60,000 nt of DNA from Cryptomeria japonica (taxonomy: Eukaryota; Streptophyta; Pinopsida; Cupressales; Cupressaceae), in NCBI RefSeq assembly GCF_030272615.1, contig NC_081407.1:99309897-99369896 (forward strand). The letters run 5' to 3'. Below are positions 52,811-60,000 of the stretch, piece after piece. Made by a program: the position numbers and the translations under genes. Positions within the stretch are counted from its first letter, which is position 1; each line of letters opens with the position of its first letter. Below the pieces are notes generated by a model, which was not told where the DNA came from, did no database searches, and worked only from the letters and a program-made list of their open reading frames with translations.

Positions 52811-53188
52811 AAATCTTTCTAGTCAGTTATTCAAGGCTCCAGTACACACCATTTTCCTGGACTGTGACAAACAAAAGAATCGCTCCCAAGTGCTTTGGTT
52901 TTATAACAGATGATTATAAGATGCTACAATGTTGTCTTATGTATTTTAATAGCCACAGGTTTTAGAGTTCTGTACTTGACAGGTAATGGATAAACAGTGT
53001 TAGGAGGAGAAAATATTGAAGGCCAAGTGCAGATTGTGATAATACTAGATCAATGAATCTTGTTATTTATTGAGTATTTCTTGTTTTCCATGTTGTGTGA
53101 TGTACCATAAGCAAACTAGAAATCTAAATTCAGTAAGATTCTTTGTTAATGATGATAATTTTTATTTTCTTGCCTGTGAAGAAAGACC
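52811..53188. other. Spacer between retrocopy and CACTA element
   Basis: The first part may be the former 3' untranslated region of the CWC22 copy. No poly(A) tail and no CACTA terminal sequence were found, so the left end of the transposon is not defined. Confidence 0.4.
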
Positions 53189-56100
53189 ATGTCAGACAAT
53201 ATCAACGAACAACAAAATAAGGAGACAATTGCTAGATTGTGGTCTAACTTGAAAAGAAAAGATGATGGAAAATGTTATTGTCCTTGCAAAATTTGTAAGG
53301 GGTTAAAGACTAGAATACTTCTAATCAAAACAATGAAGAAACATTGTAGGTTGCATGGTCACATTGAAGGTGGACATGATTATCATCCATTGGTAATTTT
53401 TTCATTATATCATTTTGACAATTTATATACATAATAAATCATGTGATGATGAGATCATGATCACGGTTTATTTAGGTTTATCAATTTTATATAGGTCGAG
53501 CACCTCGGAGCACATGGTATGGATCAACACAACCTTGAGAATATGGTTTTTGAAGTGGATGAACATGGAGGTGTGAATATCGAAGCTGAAGATAATGATC
53601 CCATGGAAGATGACGATCATGAGCCAGAAAACACAACTGAAGATGATGGTACAAATACATTGATCCATGACTCATTTAGTACTCGCGTAGCTGATCATGA
53701 TGATGAAGATGACCTTGATGTTGTTCATGATGTCCCTCTACTTGAGAAGGCATTTGAGGCCCTTTACGAAGGCTCGCAGGCAACTCTTCTCTCCGCTGTA
53801 TTGTTATTGGTGAACTTGAAGGTTATGAATGGTTTATCCAACATAACAATGTCACGTATGTTAAGGCATGTCATATATGTCATAATAAACTATGAATCAT
53901 GTTGTACCATTAATATTCTTTATTATAACAAATTATATTTTTTTGCTGTAGATTGATAGGTGAGTTTTTGTTACCACCATCAAATATTCTACCTCGCTCA
54001 TACCGAGAATTATCTGTCATTATGAAAGATATTGGAATGGAGTATCAAGTAATAGATGCTTGTCCCAATGATCATATTATATATCACAAACAACATGAAT
54101 TTCAAACCGAATGCCCTGAATGTCATATCAGTAGATATCAAACAAATCAAATAACAAAAAGGGTTCCTCGCAAGGTTCTTCGCTATATTCCCATTATTCC
54201 ACATATGCAGCGATTATTCAAGTGCACTAGCTTGGCGCAATTTATGGATTACCATGCACGCAATAGAAGTCAAGATGACATTATTTGAATGCATGCGGAT
54301 GGTTCAGCTTTTATGGACATAGAGGAAAAGTGACCACACTTTAAAGAAGAACCTCGTAATCTCAGGCTTTCATTGGCAGCGGACGGTGTCAATCCATTTG
54401 GAGAGATGAGATCTATTTATTCAGTGTGGCCTATTTTTGTTATCAACAATAACATTCCTCCATGGATGTCAATAAAGAGGGAGCACATAATGTTGGCAAT
54501 GATTGTTCGAGGTCTTTTATCATTTAAATATAGTCGTCTAAATTTAATTATAAATATTGCAGTAAAATGGTCATAATAATTATGTAATGTTTTTGTTCAT
54601 TCGATTAGGTAAGTACCAAGTTAAAGATATAAATGTATATATCGAGCCTCTTATCGATGAGTTACTGGAGTTATGGAATGGTGTCACTATGTATGACGTC
54701 TCTAGACCAATAGGACAAAGACAATTTTAGTTCCATGTGATGCTTCTATGGACAATACACGATGCCCCGGGGCTAACACATTTTTGTTGTATGTTATAGT
54801 GTTTAAGTTGTGCATGAACATTATAATTCAAAAAATTATCATATTTAATCGAATTATACATTATCTTGTAGGTCTTCAAACAAAGGGAAAATTTGCATGT
54901 CCTGTTTGTGGTCCAAAGATGAAATCTCATCATTCAAAAAGTTTAGGAAAGTAGGTGTTCGATGAGTATAGGCACTTTCTCCACAAAAATCATAAGTATC
55001 GAAATACTGAAAAACATCTTTTCAATGGGAAATAAGAGAATACATCAAAGCCACGAAGAATGACACCTCACCCGTGGAAGTTAGAATATAATAGAATTAA
55101 TCGTCAACTAGGTAATGACATTCCATCTATTGGTTTTGTCATAAAACATCTTTTCTATTTTGTTTTGTTTATTGATGATGTGATTGATGATCATGAAGGT
55201 CGTGAAGGCATAAATGACCACCTTCCTAAGGAACTAAAAAGTTATCCCCAACAATTTAGTAGGTTGCCCTACTACGACCAGTTACAAATTGTTCATTTGT
55301 TTGATAGTATGCATATTGGAAAGAATATAATAGAGACAGTATGGAAAATATTGGATGAAAGGCGTGACAAAGAAAAAATTGTCAAAATATGTAGTGACAT
55401 TCAGGATTCCAATCATGCAATGATAAATGTCATTCAATCAAATAGACATGGAGACCGAATTAATATAAGTGAGCTTCCTTGGTTATTAACAAACCAACAA
55501 AGCAATGCTATAAAAGAAGTCATATGAAAAATTTGATTTCCCACATGATTTGCTGCGAACATAAACAATCTCATATCAAAGAAAAGTGAATTTGGGTCAG
55601 GGATGAAAACACATGATTGACATACCTTCATTAAGGTAATTCATGTTCTTGTATTTTTAGTATGTGTTTAAGTACTGCGCATATGTGTACTTTTCATTAT
55701 GTTACAAAAAAATGAAAAGATAATTTTATAATTGTTGCAGTACATTCTACCTCTATCTCTCCCAGACGACTTCGACAATAATGTCAAGCAAGTCATATAT
55801 GATCTTGGAAAATACATGGGGTAAGTAGTGATATTTGTTTAGTTTGTTGGATAGATATTATATTTGTGATTTGTTTTACTTGTTATGTAATATATTTTTT
55901 TGCGTCTTGAATACCTTGTAGGTGGTTGTCATGTAAAGAAATCCACAAAGACGATATAAAATATTGGAAGAGAAAAATTCCTCATTTAATGTGTGAAATG
56001 CAAAAGTGTCTACCTCTAGCTTTTTTCAATGCACAAGAACACTACCTCATACACCAAGTTGAGGAGATTTAATTGTGTGGACCTATACACACTAGGTCAA

Positions 56101-57215
56101 TGTGGATGGTTGAGAGGCACTTGAAATTTTTGAAGGCTTTGGTTCAAAAAAGAGCACATCCTAAGGGTTCTATGGTGGAGGGATATATGGTATACCAGAC
56201 TATGGTGTACATTTTTGAATACCTTCCTAAGTTTGCATGAAAGATCCACGTGGATCACATTTGGGACCCCAACACCATTAAAAAATTCGAAGGGGAGTAC
56301 TTGACGTGGAAAGGTAGATTGAGGAAAGTGAGAGGTAATTATAAGATGTTATTGTAGTTAATTAATTCTTAATCTTCAAAATAAATCGATTGTAAGACGT
56401 CTATTTATTTTTTGTATAGTTGGTTGAGAGTGGGATGCACTACATTTGTATATTGCAAACAATCTTGATTGGATGACGGTATGGATTGAATGTTGTCAAC
56501 ATTTTGGATGCACGTTAACATGGGAAGGTGTGGCTTCATTGGTTAAAGAAGCACATCGTAATGGAGATTCCAATTTTATGCAAAGGGAAATTGATTTAGC
56601 ATATGGTTTAAGAGATAAACAGGTACGTATAAATTTATTAATCGCCCATATGTTTATCAACTCACAATGCAATAAATTTTACATGTTTGACATATCGTAG
56701 GTCAAACACCACAATGCTATGTGTTGCAATGGTCATAAGTTTCGCATAAAAAATTGGATGACACGAAGAAAACTTGTGATTCTGGCATCACTGCAGTCTT
56801 TGAGGTGACAAATATTTCATCGAGAAATGACATTCATCCTCAACAGTCTCAAAATCGATACTATGGCATTTTGGATGATATACTTGAGTGTGACTTTAAT
56901 TCCTTCAAATTAGTTTTGTTCGTCGTCAAATGGTACAGGCTACGATTGAATAAAAATGATCCTGATAGAACTATTATTGAACATGATAATGGTTTTATAA
57001 TGCTAAATACAAGGTCATTTGAACCAGTTGGGGATGAGCCCTATGTTCTTCCAAGACAATGTGAGCAAGTATTTTACTCAGAGGTTCCACATAAACCGGG
57101 TTGGTCATTTGTTGTTAGACATGATCCAAGAGGAAGACCGATAAAGTATAATGTGATGGAAGAAGAAGATACCGAAGAAGTAGAAGATGAAGTGGATGAT
57201 GATCACGTTCGATAG
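53189..57215 (+). pseudogene. CACTA TNP2-like transposase (Transposase_21, DUF4218, DUF4216)
   Basis: Exon 1 (53189-53392) carries the transposase-associated N-terminal domain (CYCPCKICKG, HCRLHGHIEGGHDYHPL) and splices to 53495 (VEHLGAHGMDQH). Then come the acidic region, SNITMSRML, and after an intron (from 53953) LLPPSNILPRSYRELSVIMK, CPNDHIIYH, ECPECHISRYQ, LAADGVNPFGEMRSIYSVWP and NNIPPWMSIKREHIMLAMIV. Further on are FACPVCGPKM, DSMHIGKNIIETVW, the DUF4218 region (55740-56330: WLSCKEIHKDDIKYW, MWMVERHLKFLKALVQKRAH) and DUF4216 (RYYGILDDILECDF, LVLFVVKWYRLRLN, PGWSFVVRHDPRG). Numerous stops (for example after QDDII, EEK, GQRQF, SLGK and VEEI) and a frameshift near 56750 make it inactive. 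Confidence 0.9.
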
Positions 57216-57364
57216 TTTCTCAATGACGATGAAGAAGAAGAAGAAGAAGAAGAAGAAGAAGATGACGACGACGATGATGGTGATGGTGATGGTGATGGTG
57301 ATGGCGATGGCGATGGTGATGGTGATGGTGATGGTGATGGTGATGGTGATGATGGCAATGATGG

Positions 57365-57462
<98 letters not shown>

Positions 57463-57490
57463 TTGGTGATGATGACGATGATGAACTTGA
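57216..57490. repeat. Compound microsatellite GAA, GATGGT, GAT
   Basis: About 10 GAA units (57230-57260) are followed by GATGGT/GATGGC hexamers (57273-57350) and about 35 GAT/GATGAT units (57360-57465). It extends the acidic C-terminus of the transposase, so expansion of Asp/Glu codons is its likely origin. The poly-Met and poly-Ile frames across it are artefacts. Confidence 0.95.
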
Positions 57491-58347
57491 TGTTCATGAT
57501 GATGAAGAATGAAATGTATGAGGTATGCGATTAGTATTTTATCTATTTAATATTGACTTCTTGATAGAATTTTTTTTACATAATTAATTCACTATGTTTT
57601 GAATTCTAATGCCATTACATAATTAATTCATGATGCACCTTTTAATATGGAGATGGGGATAGGGAGAGTAACTATTTATGTGACAATTTTTAAACTATGT
57701 TTATTTATGGAAATTGGATTGTTTATTAGCTATGTGATGGATCACATGTTTATGATGATGCATGTGACATTTTTTGAATTTTGTGTTTATTTATAGAACC
57801 TGGATTGTTTATTACCTATGTGATGGATGGTGATTTATGATACATATGTGATGGATTACATGTTTATGATGACACATGATATGTGATGCTAATTGTGATG
57901 CTCAATTACATATATGATGACACATCATGTGATGCTTCTGATGCTTATGATACGTATGTATTTATTATTTATCAACTTACAAATGTAGTAATGCTTATGA
58001 TGCTCAATTGATGGTGTTGATTTCAGGTATAGTCCCTGTGTGATGTTGTCACCCTTGGTGGGAACAGGTTGTTGACTACAGACATCGTCAACCATTTTAT
58101 TATGAAGTTTTTTTGCTAAGTCTATTGGTTTAATTTCGCTAATGTTTTTTATATTTTTTCTTTTTCACAGGCCGACATGGATCCATCACATATCATTGAC
58201 AAAGATGTAGCTTGCGACACTTCTACCGAGTAGGTAATCCGCATTGTAATTGTACAAATTAGATAGAAGCAAACTGTTACATTATTATGTTCTTTTTTTG
58301 AGTGATTTATACTAATTTTGTAATTGTTAATGATATTCTTGACATAG
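57491..58347 (+). other. Spacer between the two CACTA genes
   Basis: AT-rich with repeated TATGTGATGGAT and ATGATGC phrases (57720-57960). A short start (MDPSHIIDKDVACDTSTE at 58177) ending at a stop may be the first exon of the second gene. Confidence 0.5.
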
Positions 58348-59863
58348 ATGGATGTTTGGGGAAAGGGAAAGGGAGTTGCAGTACCTGAGCAACTTTCTAG
58401 GGATGTGGAATCATTAGGGTTAAGCGATCATGACCCTGAAGATCCCACAGACCTTATGAAATTCTTTAAAATGCCTCTTATAAAAATTAGAAAAGACCTT
58501 GTTGCTTTGGCAACCGTGCATCCTATCATTGATGAGATACGAGAGAGGGTGGCATTATTGATTCGGACAACAAAAAAATTTCAAGTAAGTAGTAATGAAA
58601 GCATTAATTATAACAAAAGTTCAATAATGGTTTATATTTTATTCTCTTTTATGTCATTAACTAAAATATGTACGTATTGTTCTTACAACAATTTATTTGC
58701 CCTCATCAAAGTCGTTCCCACGATCAGGGTGTTGCAGGAACTTCAGGTGATGACGATTTTCTTGTATTATCACTTGCTTGGCTTATCACTCTGAGTACCC
58801 AAAACACATCATACTTGATACTGTCAATTTTCAAAATAAAGGTTCATCCTTGTTTACAATTCTTGCACTTTTCATATATTTAATGTTTGATATATTTAAT
58901 GTATTATTCTTTAGGTGTTGTCAATGTTACTGTGCAAATGTTGTCGCCACCTCATCAGAGGTTACCCTCACCTATATTGTCGACTGCAATGTCGGCAACA
59001 CGTAGCATGGAGACATCCTCTAGTGCACATCATATTGGCCCGCCCACTGTTGGTAGATCCCTCTTTTTCTCTATCTTCTGTCATGTGTTTATTTCCCTTC
59101 AAGCGTTCTTTCTTGAATTCTAATGCCATTTCATAGTGGATTCATTTTTTGCAAGAGGAGATGCACATGAGGATGCACCAGAGGCGACTACTACTGATAA
59201 CATACCATCATTTCCTGGATCTTCTCGTATTGCTAGTACAGGAACGTTGCAAGCCACATTGGTGGTGAGTGACGAAGAAATGATTCCCTTAAAGATACAA
59301 AAGGTTCCAAGTACTTTAAAATTATTATTATATATACTCTAATTGTAGTTTACTTTATGATCACTCGTTTTGGACTAATAATCCCATGAATTTTTGGCAG
59401 GCAATGATATTTTCTATAAACATCTTAGTGACATTGCATTGCAGATATTTGGGCCCACCATACGTAAAAGGTGGCACATCATATGTGAACTAACCCTAAT
59501 CCACTTTTGATTTCATATCATTGCTAGAATAGTTTTCCTTTGATCCATTTCTTGAAGTGTAATAAATAAAGCTTCAGTTCATTTCTGAATCTAACAGGTT
59601 CGTTTTTGCTTTAAAAGGTGGAATGACCAAGAAAAAAGGCTAAAAGATGAATTGACAAACCAAATGGTTGAGTGGTTTGGAAATGACACCTTTGACAAAA
59701 CCAAGCTCCTTGAAAAAGCTAGCACATAACTAAAGTATGTGAGGGACCAATACAGGACCCATTTGGAGAGGAACCTAAAGTACGAGCGTCCCCCCATGAT
59801 TCCAGAGAGGGAGTGGAAGGACCTGATTTTGGATGCCAAGGAAAAAATTGAAAGGAAAAAATG
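58348..59863 (+). pseudogene. En/Spm-associated second gene (Transposase_24-like)
   Basis: Exon-like pieces follow each other. The first is 58348-58584 (MDVWGKGKGVAVPEQ, PTDLMKFFKMPLIKIRKDL). The second is about 58917-59052 (VTVQMLSPPHQRLPSPILST). The third is about 59137-59300 (DSFFARGDAHEDAPEATT). The fourth is 59402-59500 (LSDIALQIFGPTIRKRWHII). The last is 59598-59863 (VRFCFKRWNDQEKRLKDEL, LKYVRDQYRTHLERNLKYE, PPMIPEREWKDLILDAKEKI). The last piece resembles the plant Ptta/En/Spm transposase family. A stop breaks it before LKYVRD (59729) and another follows KIERKK. The splice structure is only tentative. Confidence 0.65.
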
Positions 59864-60000
59864 AAATACACCACTAGACGCCAGAAGAAGGTACGATATA
59901 CTATTAAGAATGTAATTATGTACTAATTAATTACTCTTTATATTTATATAATCTAACATATTTCAAACTTTTTATAGGCTTAGTGACGCGTCAAAGGCAA

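Larger units (their letters stand above)
53189..60000 (+). mobile_element. Degenerate En/Spm (CACTA) transposon, running off the window
   Basis: The block contains, in order, a TNP2-like transposase gene (53189-57215), a microsatellite and a second En/Spm-associated gene (58348-59863). This layout is that of plant CACTA elements. Neither the terminal inverted repeat nor a 3-bp target duplication is visible, and the right end lies outside the window. Confidence 0.8.

Noticed and set aside
57105-57534. Poly-Met and poly-Ile proteins
   Set aside because: They are frames of the GAT microsatellite.

Overview
The window is nuclear DNA of a seed plant, most likely a gymnosperm (conifer type). The evidence is one intron-rich plant housekeeping gene spread over about 18 kb, a degenerate PPR repeat block in the style common in conifers, and the fact that most of the remaining sequence is decayed, nested transposable elements. 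The species cannot be fixed from the sequence alone.

The only gene that looks intact is plastid-type argininosuccinate synthase (arginine biosynthesis) on the + strand, positions 5637-23469. Nine coding exons join in frame, with GT donors and AG acceptors, to 471 residues. Only the first coding exon (start codon and beginning of the transit peptide) is not located. Intron 7 is 8880 bp long because an 8.4 kb LTR retrotransposon sits in it in reverse orientation, with target duplication TTGAG and a tRNA-iMet type primer site. That element carries the LTR of a second family and, inside its right LTR, a 479-bp hAT-type element with an 8-bp target duplication. Removing the insertion leaves an ordinary intron of about 440 bp.

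Region by region: 1-600 is a Copia gag relic on the - strand. 600-3710 holds diverged direct repeats, a minisatellite and a solo LTR. 4000-5640 is the presumed upstream region of the synthase gene. 5637-23469 is the gene. 23470-28500 is unassigned, with two hairpins. 28530-30040 is a second copy of the Copia relic that also keeps GAG-pre-integrase and integrase pieces. 30040-33800 is unassigned. 33815-37404 is a long broken reading frame (- strand) of unknown family. 37738-39250 and 41600-42990 are two inverted LTR-like blocks, each next to a Tat/Ogre-type primer binding site, around a second broken unknown reading frame (39798-41408). 44700-46340 is the 3' end of a Ty3/gypsy element. 46555-47845 holds a tandem duplication and a PPR pseudogene. 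48540-49700 is probable non-coding retroelement sequence. 50640-52810 is a CWC22 splicing-factor retrocopy with a small inverted second fragment. 53189 to the window end is a degenerate En/Spm (CACTA) transposon with two transposase-type genes, running past the window edge.

Apart from the synthase gene, nearly every reading frame of interest carries premature stops, so these are relics and not a working cluster. The observations most worth following are the nested insertion inside a conserved intron, the inverted LTR/primer-site pair with two unrecognised proteins, and the CWC22 retrocopy whose three stops all fall where related proteins have glutamine.
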